Shown here one piece after another: positions 56,045-64,000 of a stretch of DNA of 64,000 nt. Each line of letters starts with the position of its first letter. Within the stretch, counting starts at the first letter, position 1. The DNA comes from Clostridium sp. C8-1-8 (GTDB lineage Bacteria; Bacillota; Clostridia; Clostridiales; Clostridiaceae): the NCBI RefSeq assembly GCF_009928445.1, contig NZ_JAABNO010000006.1, positions 62,001 through 126,000 on the forward strand, in the 5' to 3' direction. A model generated the notes under the pieces. That model saw only the letters and a list, made by a program, of their open reading frames with translations, searched no databases and was not told where the DNA came from. Position numbers and translations under genes: made by a program.

Positions 56045-57331
56045 CTAGGCATTTTTTGATTTTAGTTTTTTAATATAATCTCTATATTCTATTATAGAAG
56101 GGAGGGATTTGAATATAGGAATACTCTTTATCTTTCTATTAAACTCAAACAACCATTTATGATTATCTACGTAACTACCAACCTTGTACTCTCTAGATGT
56201 GTTCTTATTATAAAAAATTTCTTCAAAAAGCTCAATCCACTTTCCCAATACTTTATCTACACCGAAATTATTATATACAAACTCTTTGCAACAGTTACAT
56301 AAGTCACCATACTCATTTTTCTCCTGCTTTAATAGTTTAATTATCTGTGCAGCTAATTGTTTTTTGTTGCTACATAGATTCTTTTCCTTCATATTATATA
56401 TAGTATCTATATGACCGTTTTTTCCTTTTGAAACCACAGGAATACCTAACGCCTGAAACTCAATTGCTCCTATACCAAAAGTTTCAGTTCTAGCTGAAGG
56501 ATTAACTACTCCAACCTTAGCCTTTGACATTATGTCCAACTTTTCAGTACCACTTAGTACACCAAAAAACTTTATATTATCTGATATATTATCGTCTCCA
56601 TCGGTTAAATAATTGATAAACTGTTTTTCATAAGAACTACTAGCTATATTGTATTTACCTAACTGGCTGTCTCTATCATATAGTTTACCTGAGCCTATAA
56701 CATATAACTTTGCATCAGGTACACTCTTCACTATATCTGGCCAAACCTCTGCTAATATGTGAAATCCTTTTTCTGGAATAATAGAACCTATATAGCAAAC
56801 TATATTATCTTTCTTATTATTTCCTTTTATAGCTTTGTAGACATCGAAATCAAGAAAGTTATATATATAGGTAGCTTTATCAAATATCTTATGATCTCTT
56901 AGCATTGCTAATTGTTCTTTACCTACACATACATACTTTTTTAAGTAACTGCAATTTTTCATAAGCTCTAACTGCTTGGAGTCCCCGAAGTTATGTCCCC
57001 ATGCTACTGAATTTAATCTATTGGCATCAATCAATTCATATACACTAGCATCGGTTATGCTTCTAAAAACAAAAATATCTATTGAATGTGAGCTTGCAAG
57101 CATAATTGCGTCCTTCAAATCTTTAGCCTCATAATTTTTTGTAAGACTATATAAATTCTCAATTCTATTGGCATATATATATACCTCTAATTCTTCCCTA
57201 GCCTTTTGCAAATAATATGCTAACTGCCAAATCATAAATTGAGTACCACCTATTCCAGGGTTACCATTCTTAGGATTTGATAGATCTACATCTCTTAATC
57301 CATTGTTATCTAAGTAAAAACCAATCTTCAT
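56045..57331 (-). CDS. GT4 family glycosyltransferase
   Basis: 428 aa GT-B enzyme starting MKIGFYLDNNGLRDVDLSNP, with the loop GIGGTQFMIWQLAYYL (~26-41). The donor domain has IVCYIGSIIPEKGFHILAEVW (~193) and NPSARTETFGIGAIEFQALGIPVV (~305) with the EX7E pair. A C-terminal ~50-residue tail is rich in Lys and may contact the membrane. It is the last gene of its operon, 12 bases after the MurJ-like flippase. Donor sugar unknown. Confidence 0.86.
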   Translation of the reverse strand: MKIGFYLDNNGLRDVDLSNPKNGNPGIGGTQFMIWQLAYYLQKAREELEVYIYANRIENLYSLTKNYEAKDLKDAIMLASSHSIDIFVFRSITDASVYELIDANRLNSVAWGHNFGDSKQLELMKNCSYLKKYVCVGKEQLAMLRDHKIFDKATYIYNFLDFDVYKAIKGNNKKDNIVCYIGSIIPEKGFHILAEVWPDIVKSVPDAKLYVIGSGKLYDRDSQLGKYNIASSSYEKQFINYLTDGDDNISDNIKFFGVLSGTEKLDIMSKAKVGVVNPSARTETFGIGAIEFQALGIPVVSKGKNGHIDTIYNMKEKNLCSNKKQLAAQIIKLLKQEKNEYGDLCNCCKEFVYNNFGVDKVLGKWIELFEEIFYNKNTSREYKVGSYVDNHKWLFEFNRKIKSIPIFKSLPSIIEYRDYIKKLKSKNA

Positions 57332-57342
57332 ATAACTTCTCC

Positions 57343-58926
57343 TTACTGAGACTTCACAAACTTTAATCTATATCTCCTTACCTTCTTTAATGCTTCATCT
57401 TTTATAATAGTAAACTCTTGTACATTAGTTAAATTAACAAATATCACATATACACTTACTCCAACTACAAATGATATTCCTAAAGAAATAATCAATTCTT
57501 TAATATTATTGTAAAATCTATTCAGTAATAATTTATTAATTAACCAAACTGAAAATCCCATTGCAATAGAAGAAAAGGCTATTTTTGAAAAAGGCTTAAA
57601 TATACTACCTATACCAAATTTAATATGTTTATTTACCGATATTATGAGCAATATAGTTATAGTAACTCCAGATATTGTATTAGCTAAAGCCAACCCATAT
57701 ATACCTAGATAATTCGCTAATAATAAGTTTAATGCTATATTTATAACTACTCCAATAATACTATTAATTATTGGTACTAAGGTATTATGAATGGAATAAA
57801 AAGTCTTATTAACGATATCCCTTACCCCATAAGCAATTACCCCTGGCGCATAGAACAGTAAAACACTTGCTGTAAGCAAAGTAGCTTTGCTATTGAACAT
57901 ACCTCTTTTAAATACTAGTGTTATTAATGGTACCCTAAGCAGCATCATACCTAATATTGTCGGAATAATTATGAGATTCATGAGATTTATAGCTTTTATT
58001 ACTGTCTTCTTTAGCTGCTCTCTATTATTTTGAGCAGAATAAAGTGATAATTGTGCATATATAACTGTAGTTATAGCAGAGCCTATAATCGTGTAAACAT
58101 ACATACTTAACTTGTCTGCATAGTTTAAGGTAGCTATGGTGCCCTCACCTATGTTTGATGCTAGCATTCTTGTAATAATAAAATTAATTTGCGCTACTGA
58201 AGTACCAACAAAAATAGGGATAACCTTTTTAAATATCTTTCTCAATTCCTCATCCTTAAAATCAACTATAAACTTATACCTGTATCTAACCTTACGCATT
58301 GGAGGAAATGTTATCAACATCTGAACAAGACATCCAACTACCTGTGCTACTATTAACCCAGTAGATCCAAATTGCCTTCCTCCAGTTACTAAGTATAGTA
58401 TAACTATAACATTTGATGAAATATTAATAACTGAAGAGATTAACAGTTTCTTATGGACAAACAAAACACTTACAAAAACATTCTGTACTCCAATGAAGAT
58501 AAGAGAAATGAACATAATTCTTGTGGCTTCTATTGCACTACTTAATTGTGCCGCATTACAGTTTTTAACAAAGCCAGGGCCGAATATACCAACCACTTGT
58601 TTACTGAATATAATACATATAACCATTACAGGTATAATTATTAATAAAACTATATTTAGAACGTTATTTACCAAGTTATTAATGCCCTCATCATCATCTT
58701 TTTGCAAGATAGCTGCAAGTGTTGGTATAAAGGCTATACTTAAGGCTCCTCCAATATTACTAAATATCATATTTATCAATCCGTTAGTGAAAACATAAAT
58801 GTCACTGGAAAAAGTTATTCCAAATACTGATGCAATTATACTTTCTCTTACAAACCCAAGTAAAGAGTTCATTATAGTAAGTATACTGATCATCACTGCG
58901 ATTCTTGCATTATTATTGCGCTCCAT
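57343..58926 (-). CDS. MurJ/MviN-like lipid flippase
   Basis: 527 aa, about 14 hydrophobic segments. The N-terminus MISILTIMNSLLGFVRESIIASVFG (~11-35) and the loop VFTNGLINMIFSNIGGALSIAFIPTL are typical of MurJ (MOP superfamily), as are RGMFNSKATLLTASVLLFYAPG and SIHNTLVPIINSIIGV. MurJ exports lipid II, but this copy sits with a Wzy-like polymerase and glycosyltransferases. It may therefore be the flippase for this operon's repeat unit, since no Wzx is seen here. It overlaps the polymerase gene by 14 bases. Confidence 0.88.
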   Translation of the reverse strand: MERNNNARIAVMISILTIMNSLLGFVRESIIASVFGITFSSDIYVFTNGLINMIFSNIGGALSIAFIPTLAAILQKDDDEGINNLVNNVLNIVLLIIIPVMVICIIFSKQVVGIFGPGFVKNCNAAQLSSAIEATRIMFISLIFIGVQNVFVSVLFVHKKLLISSVINISSNVIVILYLVTGGRQFGSTGLIVAQVVGCLVQMLITFPPMRKVRYRYKFIVDFKDEELRKIFKKVIPIFVGTSVAQINFIITRMLASNIGEGTIATLNYADKLSMYVYTIIGSAITTVIYAQLSLYSAQNNREQLKKTVIKAINLMNLIIIPTILGMMLLRVPLITLVFKRGMFNSKATLLTASVLLFYAPGVIAYGVRDIVNKTFYSIHNTLVPIINSIIGVVINIALNLLLANYLGIYGLALANTISGVTITILLIISVNKHIKFGIGSIFKPFSKIAFSSIAMGFSVWLINKLLLNRFYNNIKELIISLGISFVVGVSVYVIFVNLTNVQEFTIIKDEALKKVRRYRLKFVKSQ

Positions 58927-60133
58927 TTAATATCCCCTTTCCAATACTCCTATCTATAATTGAACCTCCTCTTGCTTTATAGCTCTCCTTAATTATAAAA
59001 ACAACTATCATCATCCAATACAAATTGTTAGTATTCAAAAATGAAGTTTCAGTAATATTATTGAATATGAAAAAGTAAAAATAAATAACCATAAAGCACT
59101 TTTCGTATTCACCAATACCAATTGTTCTATTACTATATAAGAAGTTTACTACCATTAAGATCATAATCCCTGAACCTATAAGACCAATCTCAGCAGCTGT
59201 ATTAATAAATCCGTCATGGGCATGGGTAATATTATTATCTATTTCCTTTATATAAACATATTGTGATTCATCAGCCTTAGTTGGCCAAAAAGCTTTATAT
59301 CCATATCCAAGTAAGGGCTGTTTTTTTATTTGATTTATGGCATATTTCCATATATAAGTTCTTCCTGTAAAAGTAAGATCCTTATTCATATAACCCATGC
59401 TGTCACTTAAGATTGAACTGCCAGCTGTTAGTCCAATAACTATTAATAATGTTGGAATACCTGTTACTAATAGTATATTAATTCGTTTCCTATATTTTAG
59501 CAGAAGTAATAATAGAATCATTATGGCTAATATTACATAAGAAGTTCCGCTTTTTGAAAAATACAGCGCTACTAGACATACTATAAAGTTTAAGATGCTA
59601 GCTTTTTTATTGAATATATAGTAAAAGATAGAAATAATACAGCCTAGTGACATGCTTCTTCCTAAAAAGTTCTTATGTGAATATACTCCTTCAAAGTTAG
59701 TTAAGTACATGTTATTACCAGCTGCTAGGCTAGGATGGAATATTATAAGATATACGCTCAATATAGCTCCAAGGAATATTACGTAAAATACTAACTTAAT
59801 TAAATCAACTGTAGAATATCTCATATATATGTATATACAATATATAATATTAAGTAATAATATAAAGTCATACTTTAGCGTTATACTTCTATACTGAGTC
59901 CATATCAACGATAAAAAGCATATTAAACATAACCCTACCAAAGTAATATCTATATTTACTTTAGGCCTTTTCTTGTACAAAGAATATAAAATTAAAAAGA
60001 AGCAAAATAAATACCATGCAATTAACAAAAAATTTATAGCACCCTTAATTCCATGATCTGAGAAAAATCTTTCAAAGGCTCCAGATAAAATAAAAAGAAC
60101 TATAAAATTTATATACATCTCTATCTTTTTCAT
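58913..60133 (-). CDS. Wzy/O-antigen ligase family polymerase
   Basis: 406 aa membrane protein with ~11 helices. The outer loop contains GVYSHKNFLGRSMSLGC (~150) and, near ~270, YAINQIKKQPLLGYGYKAFWP and THAHDGFINTAAEIGLIG, which are hallmark motifs of the Wzy_C/O-antigen ligase family (PF04932). It would polymerise or ligate the saccharide units on the outer membrane face. ACTCC complementary ribosome binding site precedes ATG 60133. Confidence 0.9.
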   Translation of the reverse strand: MKKIEMYINFIVLFILSGAFERFFSDHGIKGAINFLLIAWYLFCFFLILYSLYKKRPKVNIDITLVGLCLICFLSLIWTQYRSITLKYDFILLLNIIYCIYIYMRYSTVDLIKLVFYVIFLGAILSVYLIIFHPSLAAGNNMYLTNFEGVYSHKNFLGRSMSLGCIISIFYYIFNKKASILNFIVCLVALYFSKSGTSYVILAIMILLLLLLKYRKRINILLVTGIPTLLIVIGLTAGSSILSDSMGYMNKDLTFTGRTYIWKYAINQIKKQPLLGYGYKAFWPTKADESQYVYIKEIDNNITHAHDGFINTAAEIGLIGSGIMILMVVNFLYSNRTIGIGEYEKCFMVIYFYFFIFNNITETSFLNTNNLYWMMIVVFIIKESYKARGGSIIDRSIGKGILNGAQ

Positions 60134-60180
60134 ATAAAACTCCTATAACTCTTAGATAATAAGGCTTATTCTAAAATTAT

Positions 60181-61050
60181 CTATACTACTTCTACCCTAG
60201 TCCAGCTTTTTGGTACAATATCGCTAGTATCTATATCTCTATCACCAAACCAAATAGATGGAGCAATAACTACTTTATCGGTATTACTATTTAACCATGC
60301 CCCCCACCAACTAAAGGAACTGTTAGCAATAATATTATGTTTACATAAACTCATCAACTGCATATCTAAATAAGAATCCTTACCTTTGTTCCAATCTACA
60401 ATTATATAATTATCAAGATTCATATTTTCCTTACACCATACAGGGTCATTGGTAAATATATAAAAGAATGGGTTATCAACTTTATCCTTTATATAATTCA
60501 CAGCGTTCTGATAATATTTTAAAGAACATACCGAGCCAAAGGTTTTATAATATCTTGGCGTAAAGTAATCACCTCTTCTTACATGTATCGCTACAGAATT
60601 AGAATTAATAATATCCTCAACCAGCTTACTATTCTTCTCAGATAAAGCTTGTTTAAAACTAAAAATTTGTCTTATCTCAGCCTCCATACCAGAAAAAAAC
60701 TTTTCACTTTGCCAGTATCCATCAAGAAGAACTTCATCTAGCTTAAAATAAGACTCATCATATTTGAAATTTTGCTGTAAATAATGAGATTTTCTTCTAC
60801 CAATGACTTTTCTTCTTATCTTTGCAGTAAGCTTATTGCTGTCATCTGAAAATCTTTTAACTTCACTTATATCACAAAACTCCTCGTTAATATTGAACAC
60901 CCTATTCAGTTCATAACCATTGTGATCTGAAACCATATCATACAATGATACATCCAACTTCACGTTATTATTAATAGTTTTTAGCTTTTTGTAAAAAGCA
61001 TATTGAAACATTTGGTTTCCTAAGCCTGACTTAATTCTTAGTATTATCAT
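60181..61050 (-). CDS. GT11 alpha-1,2-fucosyltransferase
   Basis: 289 aa inverting fucosyltransferase. The GDP-fucose binding motif SVAIHVRRGDYF (~150-161, HxRRxD) is diagnostic of GT11, together with the N-terminal GLGNQMFQYAFYKKL (~9-23), YFYIFTNDPVWCKEN-type region (~195) and IIANSSFSWWGAWLN (~240). It uses GDP-L-fucose, consistent with the fcl gene at the window edge of the same operon. The product would carry an alpha-1,2-linked fucose side group or backbone residue. Confidence 0.94.
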   Translation of the reverse strand: MIILRIKSGLGNQMFQYAFYKKLKTINNNVKLDVSLYDMVSDHNGYELNRVFNINEEFCDISEVKRFSDDSNKLTAKIRRKVIGRRKSHYLQQNFKYDESYFKLDEVLLDGYWQSEKFFSGMEAEIRQIFSFKQALSEKNSKLVEDIINSNSVAIHVRRGDYFTPRYYKTFGSVCSLKYYQNAVNYIKDKVDNPFFYIFTNDPVWCKENMNLDNYIIVDWNKGKDSYLDMQLMSLCKHNIIANSSFSWWGAWLNSNTDKVVIAPSIWFGDRDIDTSDIVPKSWTRVEVV

Positions 61051-61091
61051 ATAAATTCAACCTCTAAACTCTTTTAATGTTATAACTTATA

Positions 61092-62033
61092 TTACTCGCA
61101 TATATTATTTAATCCCGAATCATACCTTATTGTAAAAGCTCCCAAAACTCTTCCTGCACCCCTTGCAATTATCCTAGTAGCCATAACCACTCTTTCATAT
61201 CCTCTAAAAATTGATACTATCAACTTAAATAGGCCATAGAGTATGTTGTAAATTCCTTTAATAATAATAGCAAGGTTGTATATTGCTCCCTTATTTAGGC
61301 TTTTTAGGTATAGCACATTAGCTTTTCCACCTTTAAAAGCTCTTGAGTTCAGCCATTTAACTGTTGCTCTTTCCTTAGGAACGAATTCTTTAACTATTGC
61401 TGTTTCACACCATTTAAACAAGCATTTCTTGCTTTTGCTCATATCATCAAAAAACTTTGGGTCTTCTCCACCTATAAGGTTAAAGTTATTATCAAAAGAA
61501 ATATCCTTTATATATTGCATATTTATTATTGCATTGCTTGTTCTATAATCAGAGAAACTAATTTCTTCATTAGTATCTTCCTTATATTTTCTAAAAAAGC
61601 CACCGTTCTTTACCCAATTAGGAATGTCCTCACCATATATAGGCTCAACTGGTCCAAATACAACAGCTGCTTCATTTTTAATAATTGACTTCACTAATTC
61701 ATTTAGCCAATTTTCACTTGGTATTTCATCATCATCTATAAAGGCTATGAAATCAAACCCTAATGACTTTGCAACGTTTATGCATTTATTTCTTACACGT
61801 GCATAGCCTTTTTTTTCTTCTACATCATAAAGTACTTTTCCAGTTTCACTATACTTATCAAATATATACCTTGAAGATTGTGTTTTATCATTATCGATTA
61901 TTATTATGCTATAATCAGTGTCAAGACTCTCTTCTATTTTCTGCTTCAATAATAGATTAATTAGATTTTCTAAATACTGTTGTCTATTTAATGTTGGTAT
62001 AGTTATGCAAACTCTTCTATTAATTATCTCCAC
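61092..62033 (-). CDS. GT2 glycosyltransferase
   Basis: 313 aa GT-A enzyme. RVCITIPTLNRQQYLENLI (~7-25), IIIDNDKTQSS (~44) and the metal site FIAFIDDDEIPSENWLNEL (~95) are clear. GPVEPIYGEDIPNWVKNGGFF (~127) and GGEDPKFFDDM (~193) resemble bactoprenol-type or WcaA-like GT2 members. Starts at GTG 62033 with AGGATAGGA upstream. A hydrophobic stretch near ~255-275 may hold it at the membrane. Confidence 0.88.
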   Translation of the reverse strand: MEIINRRVCITIPTLNRQQYLENLINLLLKQKIEESLDTDYSIIIIDNDKTQSSRYIFDKYSETGKVLYDVEEKKGYARVRNKCINVAKSLGFDFIAFIDDDEIPSENWLNELVKSIIKNEAAVVFGPVEPIYGEDIPNWVKNGGFFRKYKEDTNEEISFSDYRTSNAIINMQYIKDISFDNNFNLIGGEDPKFFDDMSKSKKCLFKWCETAIVKEFVPKERATVKWLNSRAFKGGKANVLYLKSLNKGAIYNLAIIIKGIYNILYGLFKLIVSIFRGYERVVMATRIIARGAGRVLGAFTIRYDSGLNNICE

Positions 62034-62055
62034 ATCCTATCCTACAAATTATATG

Positions 62056-62685
62056 TTATCTAACCGTTGCCTCAGTTAGATTTATAAAATTACTTACATA
62101 ATCATCTATATTTTTATTCCACCATTGTTCATCACTTAAAAGTCTAACTATTTCCTCTTTAAATCTGTATTTTATCACCTTTGCAGGTACCCCGACAGCT
62201 ATAGCATAGTCAGGGATATCTTTAGTTACAACTGCTCCAGCACCTATAATTGCCCCATTACCTACCTTAACTCCATCTAGAATAATTACTCCAGTTCCTA
62301 TCCATACATCATTACCAATCTCAACATGCTTAAACTCTTCAGTATAGTTGTAAGAATTAAAGCATACCCCAATAGGATTCTTATTTGAGTAAAATACCGG
62401 AGAAGTTGACAATTGTGTTGTAGGATGAGAACCAAATCCTATCTTAACAAAGGGGGCTATAGAGCAAAACTTTCCTATATTGCAATTATTTATTGTGCAA
62501 TTATTAGCTATATAACTATATTCACTAATACTTGAATTTCTAAATACAGTCATCCTTTTTATGGCAACATTCTTATCCAATTTAGAATTTATAACTAAGC
62601 TAAACAAAGATATTCTTCTATTTTTTATTTTATTGTTTATAAAATTATACTTAAATAAACTCTTTATTAACCTAATTATTTTCAT
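62056..62685 (-). CDS. CatB-like O-acetyltransferase
   Basis: 209 aa left-handed beta-helix enzyme. CTINNCNIGKFCSIAPFVKIGFGSHPTTQLSTSPVFYS holds the catalytic-type His, and [41 protein letters not shown] plus GVPAKVIKYRFKEE close the domain. It shares this layout with 24282-24983. Start and stop of the neighbouring GT gene overlap by 4 bases. It probably O-acetylates the fucose-containing polymer. Confidence 0.88.
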   Translation of the reverse strand: MKIIRLIKSLFKYNFINNKIKNRRISLFSLVINSKLDKNVAIKRMTVFRNSSISEYSYIANNCTINNCNIGKFCSIAPFVKIGFGSHPTTQLSTSPVFYSNKNPIGVCFNSYNYTEEFKHVEIGNDVWIGTGVIILDGVKVGNGAIIGAGAVVTKDIPDYAIAVGVPAKVIKYRFKEEIVRLLSDEQWWNKNIDDYVSNFINLTEATVR

Positions 62686-63614
62686 ATATTTCTTAACTCA
62701 ATTCCTTTTTTAGATTCAAGAATTATACCAGTCAGCATATATAAAACTGTCTTTATTTGCTCAGTCCTCTTATGCCCCATAAAAAACCTTCTAAATTCTC
62801 TAATAGTAAACAGCTTATAAGACAAATCCTTGGTAAATCTTAATGAATTATTCCCCGTATTGTCCTTATATTTTTGATTAAATCTATCAAATCTCACTCT
62901 ATGCGCTCCGCTTCCATCAAATCCGCTGTTCTCTATATAGCTCTTGTAGCTCCATACACATCTGCCTGAGTTTTGAAATATATAAAAATACCATCTGATT
63001 AGCCATGAATCTACCTGTCCATTCAATTGTTTATTTAAAAATTCTGAAAAACCTTCTCCAGCATAATTAAACTTCTTAACTAAATTTTTATCAGATAATA
63101 AAGCTTTATATTGGTCATATTGAGTGAAGTCACACTTTTCCCAATACTTTTTCCAAGTTCCCCATCCCCATGAACAAGGATATGGAGTAAAATACACATC
63201 ACAGTCTTCTCTATTCTTAATAGGTAAGCCAAAGCCTGAAATATGCATAACATCATCTATATCTTCATAGTAGTCAAAAGCCTTCTCCATAAAATCAATA
63301 AATCCATCCTTGGGAACACAGTCTTCTTCAACTACTATTACTCTATCATAACCAGAATTAAATACCTTGGTTATTCCATTTATTACTGAGTTTGCAAGCC
63401 CCATATTCTTCTCTTTGTAATCCGCCTTTACATCACACCAATCTATAGCCTTTATCAGCTCCCTAGTCTTCATCACATCTTCTAGATCTTCATCTTTCTT
63501 GGCTCCATCAGCAAATACATATAGTTCCTTAACGCCATTTTTCTTCAATCCTTCTAGTACCTTCTCAGTGTGATCTGGTCTTTTATATACAAATAATATT
63601 ACTGCATTTTGCAA
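62682..63614 (-). CDS. GT2-like sugar transferase
   Basis: 310 aa GT-A protein starting LFVYKRPDHTEKVLEGL after a TTG start (63614). YVFADGAKKDEDLEDV (~31), NMGLANSVINGI (~70) and the acidic metal site VIVVEEDCVPKDGFIDFM (~93) resemble a GT family seen in many polysaccharide loci. YPCSWGWGTWKKYW (~145) is characteristic of that group. GAGGTGAG precedes the start. The donor is not known. It follows fcl closely in the operon. Confidence 0.86.
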   Translation of the reverse strand: MQNAVILFVYKRPDHTEKVLEGLKKNGVKELYVFADGAKKDEDLEDVMKTRELIKAIDWCDVKADYKEKNMGLANSVINGITKVFNSGYDRVIVVEEDCVPKDGFIDFMEKAFDYYEDIDDVMHISGFGLPIKNREDCDVYFTPYPCSWGWGTWKKYWEKCDFTQYDQYKALLSDKNLVKKFNYAGEGFSEFLNKQLNGQVDSWLIRWYFYIFQNSGRCVWSYKSYIENSGFDGSGAHRVRFDRFNQKYKDNTGNNSLRFTKDLSYKLFTIREFRRFFMGHKRTEQIKTVLYMLTGIILESKKGIELRNI

Positions 63615-63629
63615 CTAACTCACCTCTAA

Positions 63630-64000
63630 TTAAATATTTAAGAAGCTTTCATAAGCCTTCTTTATTCCTTCACTTAAACCAACACTATGCTTCCATCCCA
63701 AATCATGAAGCTTATTTACATCGCATAGCTTTCTAGGTGTACCATCAGGCATTGAAGCATTGAATACTATATTTCCTTCATATCCAACTACCTCTTTAAC
63801 TATTTGTGCAAGTTCACCGATACTTAGTTCTTCACCAGTACCAATGTTTACATGTTGGAGGCCATCATAGTTTTCCATTAAAAATACACATCCGTCAGCC
63901 ATGTCATCAACATATAAAAATTCTCTCAGTGGTTTTCCTGTGCCCCACACTTCTACCTTAGGGTTGTTATTTACTTTAGCTTCATGGAATTTTCTTATGA
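63630..64000 (-). CDS. fcl: GDP-L-fucose synthase, N-terminus outside the window (second copy)
   Basis: The open frame continues through base 64000, so only the C-terminal ~123 residues are seen (IRKFHEAK onward). [54 protein letters not shown] and [20 protein letters not shown] match the C-terminal domain of the complete fcl at 30785-31726 almost position by position. It supplies GDP-fucose to the GT11 enzyme downstream. gmd is expected just beyond the edge. Confidence 0.92.
   Translation of the reverse strand, partial: IRKFHEAKVNNNPKVEVWGTGKPLREFLYVDDMADGCVFLMENYDGLQHVNIGTGEELSIGELAQIVKEVVGYEGNIVFNASMPDGTPRKLCDVNKLHDLGWKHSVGLSEGIKKAYESFLNI

Overview
The window is strongly AT-rich DNA with Gram-positive ribosome binding sites (AGGAGG/GGAGG about 7 bases before most starts), several TTG and GTG starts and Clostridium-like protein sequences. 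It most likely comes from the chromosome of a Clostridium-type Firmicute; the species cannot be named from the sequence. Almost everything belongs to a large surface-polysaccharide island on the minus strand, so it is transcribed from high to low coordinates. A RiPP (lasso peptide) cluster and two repetitive beta-helix proteins sit inside the island.

Layout from low to high coordinates. (1) 1-6460: a polysaccharide operon with flippase, initiating sugar-phosphate transferase, glycosyltransferase, mannose-1-phosphate guanylyltransferase, glycosyltransferase, and a membrane protein cut by the window edge. A promoter at 6500-6528 drives it. (2) 6764-20887: an L-rhamnose polysaccharide operon with initiating transferase, GT2, rmlA, rmlC, rmlB, two GT2s, polymerase, flippase, two secreted peptidoglycan hydrolases with shared Ig-like repeats, and rmlD. 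It has a near-consensus promoter (20926-20954) and a terminator (6633-6660). (3) 21362-22682: a small coiled-coil protein and a lone plus-strand acyltransferase. (4) 22834-37672: a fucose/uronic-acid polysaccharide operon with initiating transferase, ugd, manC, gmd, fcl, GTs, three acyltransferases, polymerase and flippase. A 270-bp structured element resembling a non-autonomous IS200/IS605 element lies between its first two genes. (5) 37820-38683: a YkuE-like metallophosphoesterase. (6) 38800-48198: a lasso peptide cluster. (7) 48241-55617: two paralogous pectate-lyase-like proteins built from exact 438-bp tandem repeats. (8) 56045-64000: another fucose-containing polysaccharide operon with fcl (cut by the window edge), GTs, acyltransferase, GT11 fucosyltransferase, polymerase, MurJ-type flippase and GT4.

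The lasso cluster is the most distinctive system. Two back-to-back promoters, both TTTACA-17-TATAAT, drive divergent operons. The minus-strand operon encodes the cyclase (asparagine synthetase-like), three tandem 43-44 aa precursor peptides too short for routine gene calling, an HPr-kinase-like enzyme, a PqqD-like leader-binding protein (B1) and a transglutaminase-like leader peptidase (B2). The plus-strand operon encodes an ABC exporter, a membrane-anchored beta-helix protein and a nucleotidyltransferase. All three precursors end in Ser, which fits the known C-terminal phosphoserine tailoring of paeninodin-type lasso peptides. The only possible ring-closing Asp lies 9 residues from a Gly but 10 residues from the position predicted by the conserved leader Thr.

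The polysaccharide operons look like several complete Wzx/Wzy-dependent pathways side by side: four flippase/polymerase pairs and three initiating transferases. Nucleotide sugars inferred from the genes are dTDP-L-rhamnose, GDP-mannose, GDP-L-fucose and a UDP-uronic acid.
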